Shown piece after piece: positions 13,201 through 25,100 of a stretch of 64,000 nucleotides of DNA. The translations under genes were made by a program, and so were the position numbers. This DNA is from Ischnura elegans (taxonomy: Eukaryota > Arthropoda > Insecta > Odonata > Coenagrionidae): assembly GCF_921293095.1 (NCBI RefSeq), contig NC_060254.1, forward strand, positions 109,392,917-109,456,916, in the 5' to 3' direction. The notes beneath the pieces are model-generated. The model searched no databases, had not been told where the DNA came from, and was given only the letters and a program-made list of their open reading frames with translations. Position 1 is the first letter of the stretch. Every line of letters starts with the position of its first letter.

Positions 13201-14371
13201 CTACTTTTGAAGGCGATTTAACTATTTCAACAGCAAAAATACTCATTATTTTCTAAAGGACCGGATAGCTTTGGGCACGTAAAACGATAAACATTTTATA
13301 AAACGTAAGTACTACTGACGAGGAACTGAATTTCTACACCTGTAGAAGTAGTGAGATCGATCATTTTTTTAATTATGGGAATGTATACATTAATTACATG
13401 TCAAACATATTCTTCACGTTATCAACGGGTAATGGAGACGTAACCTATGGTCAACGATTGTGAATGCGCACTAAATTAATTTTTTTTAGAGCACTTTAAA
13501 ATTAAAAATCGTCATCACCGTCATTGTTATTTTAATTTCATATCGATCTAATCTAATATTCTTACGGTTGAAATATAGCTGATAAATATCAATGCTATAA
13601 ATACTAATTTATTAAAATTATCCCTTTATTCAATGGAATTATTGAAGAAGAGGAGTGTCACGTAAATAGCTTTGTAATCAACCAACTGAAATACGTAATT
13701 GTTAAAAGACTTATTTATGTCAAAATTCCATTTTTCGAATATTAAATACAGCATTATGATAAAATACTTGTTACCGATGATCCTGAAAACATTTAATGTA
13801 TACTTAATTATTCCTTAAATGTTGATTCTGCACTACTTTTCGTACGAAAATGTCCTACGGTCGGAATACGTTGGAAAACGCTGTAATTTCATAAAATTAT
13901 ACCATTAAAACTGAAGAGTTTAAAATTTTCATTCTAAGTGTTCGTATACAAAATCGCCAGCCCCTGCCGGTCAGCACGGTGGTCTTGCGGTGATCCGCAT
14001 ATATTGGATCAGATCACTACCGGATTACCGAAAACGCCGGATTACTGGAAATCACTACTGATGGCGCAAATAAACGCCAAAAGCTATGCTTTATTGTATA
14101 CCTACATGTGTATTATATGTTGTATCGTACACTACATCAGAACATACAATTGAAGTGTTTACGCAAAGTAATACTACAATAATTAATTTCCCCCTCCTTT
14201 CAACCGAGGGACAAATGTACGCGCATGTCTCAGCAAGCACTACGCAGTATCCCAATTTTATGAGTTGGACTAATCTCACCTGACAAGTAGACTGCTCAAA
14301 ATTACGGAGCTACCCGCTTGGTAGCTACCTGTAAAAAAGCACCGGATTATCTTCAGGGCCGGAGTAGCGAA
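10223..14371. other. non-coding stretch; GC-rich patch near 12.1-12.5 kb
   Basis: No exon recognised. Around 12080-12500 the sequence is clearly richer in C and G, with GGCGCGCC, a CCAAT (minus ATTGG) box near 12311 and a short GGC run near 12480. This could be a regulatory region, but no start site or coding exon can be tied to it. Confidence 0.35.
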
Positions 14372-14397
14372 GTACCGGATTATGGAGGGAGCAGTGA
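14372..14397. repeat. possible Tigger/pogo-type terminal sequence
   Basis: The sequence taccggattatggagggag followed by cagtg resembles the end of a Tigger-type DNA transposon. Several accggatta motifs lie in the 400 bp to its left, but no matching opposite terminus was found. Confidence 0.3.
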
Positions 14398-14427
14398 CAT
14401 TATTCTCATCTTAATTCGGCCCCCAAA

Positions 14428-15829
14428 AAGGGTAGTTTCCTTCATCAAAGAATACGAAAGGCATTGATTGCGATTCGTTATCCACCATTACTGTATTCAT
14501 AATATACAAATTATTTTGTTTTGTAATTCCCACTTTAGACGAATGGCAATGGTCAATTTCAACTGTATTTGAAAAAGGCCAGATTGGCGCCCATTCGATG
14601 CCACTCAACGTGACGTCACAGGGACCTAGTTTCTAAACGCGTAGTCAGGACTTTGACATCTTCTGAGATTACCAATGCATTCATGAGGCACAGAGCTCAA
14701 GGAAACATCTCTCAATAATCACCTATTAAAACTTCCTAAGGTCGGAGAGTTTCATTCTTTTGATAAGGTATTAATAATCCTTATTTAAGCCAAGCGCTAC
14801 CTGCTAGCAGGGTACTCTGCTACCTGCTAGCAGCCAGCATCGCAGCGGCGCACAATATCCTGACCCTCACATGGCGGAAGCGGGAACCAGAATGACGTCA
14901 CACGGGGTTTTCCCAGCATTCATACTTAGCCGTCGCGTTTTCGCGCGCATGAAAATTTTCACTTTTCATTTAATCGCGAAAAATAGATACCGTCCTGTAA
15001 AAATCTAAACGCGTGAAATATGTACTCCAGGAGTAATAATTTAACATATTCGAGAAATAACCGGTCAAGCTAATCGTAAAATGGGTTTTGTTAAAAGAAT
15101 ATTAGGAAAGTGCGACGACAAAGTGAGAGAAATTAGCTACTTTTCCCTCGTTAGACCACATTTGGAATACGCTGCCAGTGTTTGGGACCCTCATGAAAAA
15201 GGCTTAATAACAGAGTTAGAACGCGTGCAAAGAAGAGCTGCCAGGTATGTGAAAGGTCGTTACGATAGTCTTGTTAGTGTAACTGACCTCTTACATAAAC
15301 TCGGATGGGAATCTCTGTCGGACCGTAGATTGAAAAATAGACTAAACCTTTTAGATAAATTCAAGAGCAGTGTCTTTTCTGACGAAGTTAACCATATCTT
15401 GCGGACGCCAACGTACTACGGAAGATCAGATCATATAAATAAAATAAGAGAGATAGATTGCAGAACAGACAGATTCCGAATGTCATTTTTTCCACGATCA
15501 ATAAGAGATTATAACGGCAGCAATAGAACGCGTAAATAGATTGCATGACTTGTAGAGTAGCCTACTAACCTATGTAAAACTTACTGCATGTTTCTGAATT
15601 TCTATTCTATATTCTATTTCTAACAGCATATAGTAGTATAGTTTGTTATTATACGGGACGTTTCTTGGACGGTGTGGTGTGCATGTGGGAGTCCAAATGC
15701 ATGCTGCATGCTGGTGATTGATCACCCCCTGCCAAACACCCTAGAGGTGGCTCGCAGGGTAATTTGTAGATGTAGATGTAGATGTAATCTTTCGATTTAG
15801 GCATTAAAAAATATTAGGAAACCACCCTA
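14428..15829 (+). mobile_element. MITE family 1, copy 2, interrupted by LINE family A
   Basis: Same orientation and sequence as 157-820. It opens AGGGTAGTTTCCTTC and ends GGAAACCACCCTA. It is split after gtaataat (about 15040) by LINE copy B and resumes at taatctttcgatttag (about 15781). The left flanking TA has mutated. It ends only about 40 bp before exon 1 of the LolA-like gene. Confidence 0.75.
15041..15784 (+). mobile_element. LINE family A, copy B, inserted in MITE copy 2
   Basis: This 5'-truncated copy starts at acatattcgagaaataaccg and ends in a (GTAGAT)n tail at about 15762-15784. Its open frame (coding to 15539) begins HIREITGQANRK-like and ends SNRTRK-stop. It differs from copy A at only a handful of residues, for example LLHKLGW against LLDKLGW. 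TAAT flanks it on both sides as a probable target duplication. The insertion is younger than the MITE it splits. Confidence 0.85.
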
Positions 15830-15871
15830 TTCCGATTCCATTCATAATTTGGCATTGCTTTTCCTCCGCAG

Positions 15872-16130
15872 ATCTTCCACATGGCGCTGGACGTGTGGGA
15901 TGCGGCCAAGGACCGTCGCTTCACCGTCTCCGAGCACCAGGAGAACAAAAGGCTGTCGACGAGCCTGTCGACGCCGAGCGGTCCGCCTGCCTATTCGTCC
16001 GCTCCGCCCACCGCCATGCCCTCGTCCATGCTCATGGCTAACGGGGGCAGGGTGCCGCACTCGCCCAAGCACCCGCCGGCCAGACTCTGCCTCGCCAACC
16101 TAGACACGGGAGTGGGACACGTCATCTCCG
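15872..16130 (+). CDS. LolA-like gene, exon 1 of those seen (internal exon)
   Basis: A strong acceptor (cttttcctccgcag) precedes ATC TTC CAC ATG GCG, so the ATG at 15881 is probably internal, although cacATGG would be a fair start context. The exon encodes FHMALDVWDAAKDRRFTVSE, a Ser/Pro-rich linker and LCLANLDTGVGHVISG. The donor G|GTAAGAA leaves phase 1. GC-rich compared with surrounding introns. Confidence 0.75.
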
Positions 16131-19100
16131 GTAAGAAAAATAAATGCCTCGTTCATATCACGATTGTTCCAGCAATCGTTAGAACTACATCTACATCTAC
16201 AAATTACCCTGCGAGCCACCTCTAGGGTGTTTGGCAGGGGGTGATCAATCACCAGCATGCAGCATGCATTTGGACTCCCACATGCACACCACACCGTCCA
16301 AAAACTATCGTGCATTCACACGAAGATGGTGGTATGGTATGGTATTTGGGGGAGGCGACCGACAGCTGAGGTCATTTGCGCCATAATGAAAGGATAGGCA
16401 GAGAAGGGTGGAGAGAAACCCGGCGTCGGCATTAGCCTGCTCTTAACGAAAGGCGCCAAGGGGACCACGGCTTAACGTCCCATCCGATGGACGGAGTGTT
16501 GCGCTTGAAATGTCCTCCACACAACACTCAAGCAGGGATCGGGTAGTATCTGAAAATTCTCTTCCACCGCCGGGATTTGAACCCGAGCCCGCCGGGTGGG
16601 AAGCCAACACTCTAGCCACCACACCAACCCGATCCCCACGAAGATGGTTAAATCCTGTGCTGCCCTCTAGTGCTGACATCTAAAGTGTACGGGAAATTGA
16701 CGGTTAGCAAAGCTGTTGAGGCATGCAGGGACAAGATATTACTGTGTTCAACGCGTATTTACCGACTAATTTTTCTTCCGCCCATATTCTTCCTTCCCAG
16801 GACAAATACATGAAAAAAAATATAGCGAAGGGAGGTTCACGAACTTTTCGTCTTTCTCTTGTCGCTTCCTCTTCCGGTCTCCCGGCGCCTAACCATCTTA
16901 AAGTGGCAACGTTCGGAACTACGGTAACTATTATCAGGACATGCATTCACACGGCTAGTTCGGCCAACTATCGTTATGACGATCGCTCGGACAATTGTAA
17001 TGTGAACGAGGCAAAAAATATGGCAACAGACGAAGTGAAGTACCTGGGAGTTACGATAACCTCGAACCTCTCGTGGGGAACACATATAAGGAATATTTGC
17101 GGCATAGTCCTGAAGAAATTAGCATTCGTCAAGCGTATTGTGGGAAGATTTTCGGATGAGAAAGTAAAAGAAAGGTGCTATTTTGCGCTAGTCCGACCGC
17201 ACCTTGAATATGCAGCGAGCGTATGGTATCCGGTGCAGAAAGACTTAATCCGCGAACTGAATAAAATTCAAAGGAAGGCTGCGCGTGTCTTCAAAAACTG
17301 CTACGGGCGTGCAGACAGTGTTACCCAGATGTTAAGCGAATTAGGCTGGGAGCCACTGGCGACTCGGAGGCTGCGCCCTAGGCTTAGATTGCTTGAGCAA
17401 TTGAGAATGGATATCTTTAAGAGCGACACAGAGAACATAATATTAGAGCCACACTATAATTCCAGGTCCGATAGAAGCGATAAATGAAGAGAGATGTTTT
17501 GCCGAATGAATAGATTTGGGGATTCGTTTTTCCCCCGAACCATAAAGGACTTTGATAAACGCTAGTCCCAACTTCCTTAAAGCACTTCATTTTTTTATCT
17601 GTAAACGGCTGGTGTCCTAACACACTCGCTTTTCTCACTTTTAGGCGGCTTGCGGGGTATTATGTAGATGTAGATAAGTATACGCACATCTTACGTTACA
17701 CCATATTCACGCAATTTTGCAAGGAGAATTTTTATAACTCGCTCAAAGCCCCCTACAAAGACCCTTCAGGTGGCCCACAATAAAAATTGGGTTTGGTTTC
17801 ATTTTTGCTACTGAGATGTACTTTCACACGAGATTGAGGGCCAGGATTGAATTTCCCCAAAAACATAAACAGATATGCCTCCAGGGAAGAATTCCTCACT
17901 TCTTTCGGCAATTCGCGAAACGGTCGAGAAAAGTGAATCGCTGGAGAACAACCACCGAAACACGAAGTGCACCATAAACAACGTTTTCTCTGGAAACTTA
18001 AGTTACGCACCAAAGAAGGGGGAAGAATACCTCTTGAAGAATCCCGGAAGTCTCTCCTAAAAGTGATTCACCATTTGCCCCCTTCAAACGTAGTGCTAAC
18101 GAAATCCCCGAAATGAAAGCGATGGCTGTCGACTATACTGGAATCTCACAGAATAAAATAATGATTTTATTAAAATTTCTGCTGATTCCTTACCACGGCA
18201 ATCGTCTTTCAATCATGACGTTTCCCTTATCTTTCTCTCATTAAGGGCGCAAAAACCGAGGAAGCCGTGGTCCTGTGGAGAAGTAACGACTGTCGAAGCA
18301 TCAAAGACTCCTCAACTCCTGTCGCACGCACACATACAAATGCTAACCCCCGTTAATCAGCAAACCGGCGAGCAGGAGCAATGCCGTAAGACTGAACAGA
18401 TGAGTCATTGCACGCAGGGATCAACAAATTCTTTGGGACCCAAACGCTAGCCTTGGAGCGTGAGCCACGCACGATAGATGCCCGGATAAACAAAACCTGC
18501 AGCGATCAACAACGGCCATGCCCCCGAGTTATACATAACCTACGGTTCCCTCTTCGCATACATTTGCATAATAAACATCCCTTTGGATGTGGTTAACACA
18601 GAATGGGAGTCCCTTCAGACCTCGAACACAGGGAAAGCAATGTCTCCACAAAGCTCAGGTCCTGAATGAACAAGGAGAAATACAACACCTAGGTTTCGAC
18701 CCGAACGCTTCGATAGCCACGAATCTAAGCAGTGCCAAAAGCAAACTACACCGAGAAAATTAACTACAGCAGTACTTAATATTGTTTTTAGAACTAACAT
18801 GCGTTGTTATATTCCACAAAGACCATGATTACCAAGACATTTATCATTTAATTCAGGGTGAGGATATAAATAAGAAACTCAAATAAACAATCTGACACCA
18901 GTTTCCTTTATAATACTTGAAAAACACTCGATTGGAACAATCATTTTACCCAACTATTATAACCAAGTTACGGTCCTCATTCTGAGGGGGTATTCGTTTG
19001 CTTACGTATTGCATATTGCTACAAGTAGGCTATTGCCTGGTGGCAACATGAGATTTAAATAAATGAACGAAAAGTCTACCGATCTGAGAGCAATGAAGAG

Positions 19101-22100
19101 GCAGAAAATACACCTATAGAATAAATAAATACGTTACTTAGAATATCACACAATTAAAAAATGAAGATTGAACTAAATAACCCAATTTCCAACACTGTTA
19201 ATAAAGCACACTTAAATCAACCAAGAATCAACGAACAATTACTTTTTAAAAATTAGCATTTGCGGGGAAGATCTTAAAGAATGTCTTCTGGAAGGTCATT
19301 CCACTCCTTTATTCCTTTGTGTAAAAAGGATTTTTTCAAAATGTCCATTTTCTGCTTCTCGAACAGAGAGAGTAGGAATAAATAAATTCATTTAGTAGAC
19401 AAATAAAGCAATGAAGTAGGATGCGAGAGAAAACATTAGTAACAATAGATCTACAACGAGGCTATAAAATAAAGCATCTTTTTTCGCCACAGGACAAAAT
19501 TCATAAACACGAGAAAAATAATATTTTCTTCGGCATATTACCAAATATTATAAGCCATCTCAGATGAAACTCTCACATTCTTCGGATTATTCAAACATCT
19601 ATAGTGCCTCAAAACAATAACTCTTGGAAATTCTATCGCGTTGGTTCTTCAAGACGTTAGGCGAGTTATATCCTCCATTACTTTTTAGATAGAGCGTTCA
19701 AATATTCCACTTTTCAGCCTTAATTCTGTCCCTTCCTATCCTCACACCCGCCTAGTCATCAACAACACACTAAGCATGCGATGAAGATTTGGCAAAGGAA
19801 ATGAACTCACTTGGTGTTTTTTCACTATACCGAGACCTCAAGTGCTCCTCCAATTACTGAAAATAATGCCTTTCAATACATGTTTACAGAATTACTGAAC
19901 TTAATTTACAACGGAGGTACCCTTACGAGTAAATACGGGTCACATTCAGCCAATAAGCTCAAGCTGGTCTCAAAGAAAAAAAACGGTCATAAGTCAATCT
20001 ATTTCATATTCTTCGCATGCAATAATACCTGACAGAGGCTGACATAAACAACGCAGAAAAACTATTAACTTGAAAGAGTTTACCACTTCCAAGCACAACT
20101 ATAAAATATTTCCACGGGATTGTCATTACAAGAAAAAAAATTAGAATAATTTTCAATTTTGTCTACAATATTGCTATCAGAGACATCCATCATAGTCATG
20201 CTTTACAACACTTGGCTTCCAATAACAATACAATACGCAAAATCAGTCGAATACATTTCCATGAGATGAAAAATGTTCATGCACATTCATCCGAATTTTA
20301 TGGGTTTTGGAAATGAAAAATATTTAAATGGACGCAAAACTGAATGATATATGATTACTATAAAGCCGGCTCTTTTCGAATTCCTACGTCATGACGAAAG
20401 AGAGCCATTTGGTTAGCCTGTCATTTTTCTGCTCAGGTAATTTTATTATTTTTCGAAATTCCACGATGCTCAACAAATTTCCACGTCGTCGAATGCCCTT
20501 GCTAGTGACATCGCCGAATGCCAAATACAATATGGATGTTGGAATCGAGGCAAAAAACGTGGTTACGACCACGTTTATCGATTCCTTGCCTGATTGGCGC
20601 CGTCCGCTCTCGTATCCGCGGTAAAAATTTCAGGACCACTGGGAAGAGAGAGGAGCGATGTTGATCCTCAGGATGTTGCTTTTTCCGACATGGCTTGCGA
20701 TTATGTCTCTTCCATCGAATCAAACTATGACACAGATATCAGCTACGAAATTAGGCGTTTGACAAAATCCACAGTTAGCACTATACAGGATGCGACTGAA
20801 GTAAAAAATATAGACGGCTAGAGAAAAGAAGACAGCCATGGATGAGGTATATCCAGCTGCATCGATAAAATGGCATTTCATAGAAAATAAAAATCACTCT
20901 AGGAAATGGGAAAAGGAACTTCGTACGGTGAATTTCACAGCCGACAAATTTTTCAGCACACCGAGTCATTATTATGGTGCAAACGTTGATAATAAATCCC
21001 CTTTCATTCTATTACATACACGTACGGTAGTGGTTGGGAGAGAAGGAGATGCACACAAATGTATTTTACCAATCTAGATCTCAATTTGCTATGTGTCTAT
21101 CTTGAAACCTTGAATATGTATATATAGGACCAATGACACACGTAGAATGCGAAAAAATATGCCTGTACAATATATTCATAGAGTAAAAAATAGAATCACT
21201 TTATTTTAATTCACCGCTTCTTTCATCCTCCCTGTACAATAACCCCTCAATAATTTAAAACTAGATCCTCCGTCTTCACCACGTTAATTCCGCTTTTTTC
21301 ACTTTCTCTCATTCTGGAGATTTCATACGAAAGTTCCAAAATAAAAAGCAACGACAATAGTAACCAACGACTCACTCTCTCCAGCTGCCCATTCAAGGGT
21401 AGGTTGATGTCACTACTTATGCGAGAACTCTTGAATAAATAACAAGAAGGAAACATGAGAGCAAGGGAGGCTCGTTATGTAGTACATGGCATCTTCCGTC
21501 GCGATGGGCAACAACTTTGGGTTATTTCATGTAAATCATTATTCATCGGGTTGAAATAACACACACACCCGCTGGCAAACGCACTTATTTTACTTCTACG
21601 GTTAGCTTATTACCAACGTAGATGCTGCGGTTTGTAAATCATTCCTTGGCAATTTGTTAATGCGCTAAAGGTCACTACCTTGTTCAAATCAACTTAGGTT
21701 GGCTTAACTAGGCGAAACTATGGATTTGAAAACTTAAAGAGAGTCAGTTGGTTGAAAACAACTTAAAAGAGCACCACTAGACTTAGAATTGTCACTATTT
21801 GAAAGAACATTTAATCTTTCGAAATTAACCTGGGGCTGGGAATAAAAATAATGAGCATGGATAATTACTTTTTTCCATTTAAAACCTTTGTTACACTACT
21901 TTTATTATTTCGGTGTGATTTAGTTCTTGTGTAGGACAACTAGGTATACAGGTATATTACAATCATTATTTCCATAACGAAGCTATCACCAATTTCACCT
22001 CATCGTCCATTGTAAGAGAATTTGAAAAAAAAATTAGGAGACGCGTCTTTTTTTTTCAATTTTCGATTCGTTGCCTCATTTACTTCTCGAGCGCTCCGTG

Positions 22101-25100
22101 GTGAAAAATCGACGGCTTTAATCTTTTGGCAAGATGACTTAATGACGTCATGTCTAGCGTGTTCCCGCTCCTCTCCACTGTGTCTTTTGTGCGCGGGCCG
22201 CGTGTGCTTCGCTATTGTTAACAATCGTGTGATTCTTTCCCTCAATGAGAAGTTCTCCTTGAACGAGTAACTCTAATGACGTCACCAACTGACAAAAAGA
22301 GGGCGGGAACTCTTGCGATTTCTTATTTTACTCTTACGAAAAAACGGTTGAATGAGGATGTTTTTTTTACATCGTTTTATTTATACTTATTCTCCCTTCC
22401 TCGTACAGAATTGTTTCCGTTCCGAATAGTACCGCCCGATTGAGTTGTTGTGACCAAATCTTTAATGGGGTTAATGACGTTTTCATGGTTCCCTTTACCC
22501 GAAATAATGCACGCGTTAAAAGAACTTAATAGAGGGAATAATGGACACACTTAAGATATTTTAATGATTAGCGGTTTCGGGTATGACTGAACGACCCCGT
22601 GCCACAAAGAAAATATGAATACAATGAACTTCAATCGCAAGGAATATAGTTTTGACTACGCAAGACAATAAAAACTACCTCGAGTCCTCTGCAATCAATT
22701 TCATAATCGAAATGCGGTCTGTCCTATGATTGAAGGAATATGCCATCGATTGTTCAGGTACTCAATAACTCAAGTTTCGCCAGATTGAGTCATCAAGAAC
22801 GAAGCTTTAATATTTTCATGGTTCCCTTTAACCGAAATAAGACACATTCGTTAAAATACTAATGGTGGGGAATAATGGATAAGACTTAAAGATACATTTC
22901 TGAGCCCCGTTTTGCGTGCATTTCAATTTACGATTCCACTCAATAATGCATACAAACGTCACCCGAGGGGTGTGGGGTTGTGGGGGTCTTAGAAAACCCA
23001 ATTACTCTGAGCGCGGAAGCCGAGGTCGCCACATCGCTCAGATGCCAAAGCTGTGAAATTGATCGAGATCCATCTGGCTTCGGGATTCCAGTAATTGCTG
23101 TTCTGTGTACCTTTTCGTTATGAGCTTCCCGTTGGACCATTTGGCAAGAATTTGGCACGAGGAGATTTACTCTCCAGACTAGGTTGTCCTTTTTTAGGGA
23201 GCGTATATCCAGCGAGAGGATTCAAATAATCTCGTTCAGAAATTTTCCATATTTCGATCAACATGCTAGTACATTTACAGCACGTTGGCCCGCACAGCAA
23301 AGTAAACAATGAAAAAAAAGATACAAACCAAAGGGATAAATAAAGAAGTATTATAGAGGATACTCAAAAAAATTGATGAGAGATGTGAATGATGTAGATT
23401 AGACGATTCTACACAACTATACAACACTCATTTATACCACACACCCAGGGCAAAAACTTTCGCGGAAATGATCAAATTGTACCGACAGAAAACACAGCTT
23501 CAACCAATCCATTTCATTAAATGAAGCAGTTTAGTTACTGAAGAAATGAAAACGTCCGAAGACAGAAAAATCCGAATGACCCATTAATTTCGAAAAAAAT
23601 CTCCAGAAGTGTTTTTTCGATTGACTTGGCAGTCATGCATGTCTCTGAACCAAAGATGATTGCCGAGTAAATCGATTCGGAGATACATATAGTATATCTT
23701 CCTTTTTTAACCCTTAGAGTGCCGGGGAGAGCTATCGCGCTCCTCATGCAATGTCACTCTTAGATGCTGATAATTAACTAATCATACAATTGTCAATATT
23801 CATTTTATTTTAACATTAACTATTTTCTTCAAATTATACAAATTAACTCATATAACAAAAAATCGTCAAATAATATAATAAAAAGGTACCACATATAATA
23901 AAGATTTCCTAAAATTTTTGAACTTATACCATTACTTGTTTTTGGGACCTAACTTTTTCCCCTAACCTACTGCAAAATCAGCTAAAATGCCTCGGCACTT
24001 TTGGCACATTACCTAGAAAATCGGTTGGCAGTCAAAGGGTTAATTATCAATCGGATTTTCCTGTCATTTTCCACCAATTTCATCGCAATTTTAAAATGTC
24101 CTCTCTCTCTCCCTCCGAAGGCGTCCGGTGCAGGATCTCGACGCTGCTGCCCAGCCACTGCTTCTGCGATGAGCGGGGTCGCGACTGCGGCGAGTCCTAC
24201 GTGCGCTTCGCCGCGGCGCTCGACTTCCTCCGCTCGGGAAGCAGGGGCCCTGGAGTCGCGGAGGTCAGCGAGGACGTGGACGACGAGGAGGCGGGCGAAG
24301 AGGACGAGCTGGACGACGGGGTGGTCGGAGGGGGCGGAGGGGGCAGGGAAGGAGGAGGCGGGGGCGAGAGGGGTGGGGGCGGCGGCGGCGGCAGGAACGC
24401 CTCCGACGAAGACGAGGAGGCGGCGGAGGAGAGGCGGAGGGAGGAGGAGGAGGAGGAGGAGGCGACCACGGTGCAGGAGGTGGGGGTGGGGTCGGTGGGG
24501 CTGGTCACGTGGCGAAGGGGCAGCAGCGGGGGTTCCAACAACAGCGTGAGGGTCGAAGCCACGTACGTCAAGACAGAGGGACACCCCCTCATGCCAGCCA
24601 CGCTCACCATCGACGGCAGCGGTGAGTAGCACACACTCACGTCTTTCCTCATTATGACTTCATTTGCGACATTAAGGCAGGCCAAAACATTCCATGCCTA
24701 CATTTTGGTGCACTTAACTTTTATCGAGTGTCATCAGTTTTCCCAAAAATATATCGATGGCTAAGATCTAACAACACGTATCTCAAATTCGGCCGGTTTG
24801 AGACGGGTATCTTAAAAAAAGCGTAATAACATTTTTTTTAATAAAATACAAGCAAAAAACAACTCTTTGTTTGCAAATGAATGCATCTTTTTCAATTTTA
24901 TGAACTTTTGGTTTTTAATTTCAGTGTGCAAGTAACAAATATTAATCGTTTTTTTTTTTGCTCTCCTGAAAATCTGCTATTTTTGAGATACGTGTTGTTA
25001 AAACTTAGCCATCGATATTATATTTTAATTTAATACTTACTGATATAAGGACAAAATATAATAAGTCTTTATTAACACATAAAATACGAGATATTGATAC

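Larger units (their letters stand above)
16146..17012. repeat. old inverted-repeat element split by LINE and SINE
   Basis: The 40-nt arms 16146-16185 and 16973-17012 match in reverse complement at 32 of 40 positions; each outer end reads gcctcgttca. The left arm lies 15 bp inside the intron after exon 1. The middle holds LINE copy C and a SINE. No target duplication is clear. Confidence 0.5.
16131..24120. other. intron 1, packed with nested transposons
   Basis: Phase-1 intron. It contains an old inverted-repeat element (16146-17012) interrupted by a LINE 3' end and a SINE, LINE family B (17020-17680), LINE family L copy 2 (19150-19365), a diverged direct repeat (22478 and 22806) and a piggyBac-type MITE directly before the acceptor. 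I recognise nothing in 17681-19149 or 19366-22477. Confidence 0.6.

Noticed and set aside
15881..15883. ATG with good context as gene start
   Set aside because: A strong polypyrimidine tract and AG lie 9 bp upstream in frame, and a secreted protein of this type needs a signal peptide, which does not follow this ATG.
24009..24685. Long minus-strand Pro/Ser-rich frames over exon 2
   Set aside because: They mirror the GC-rich Gly/Glu coding repeats; splice sites and phase support the plus strand only.
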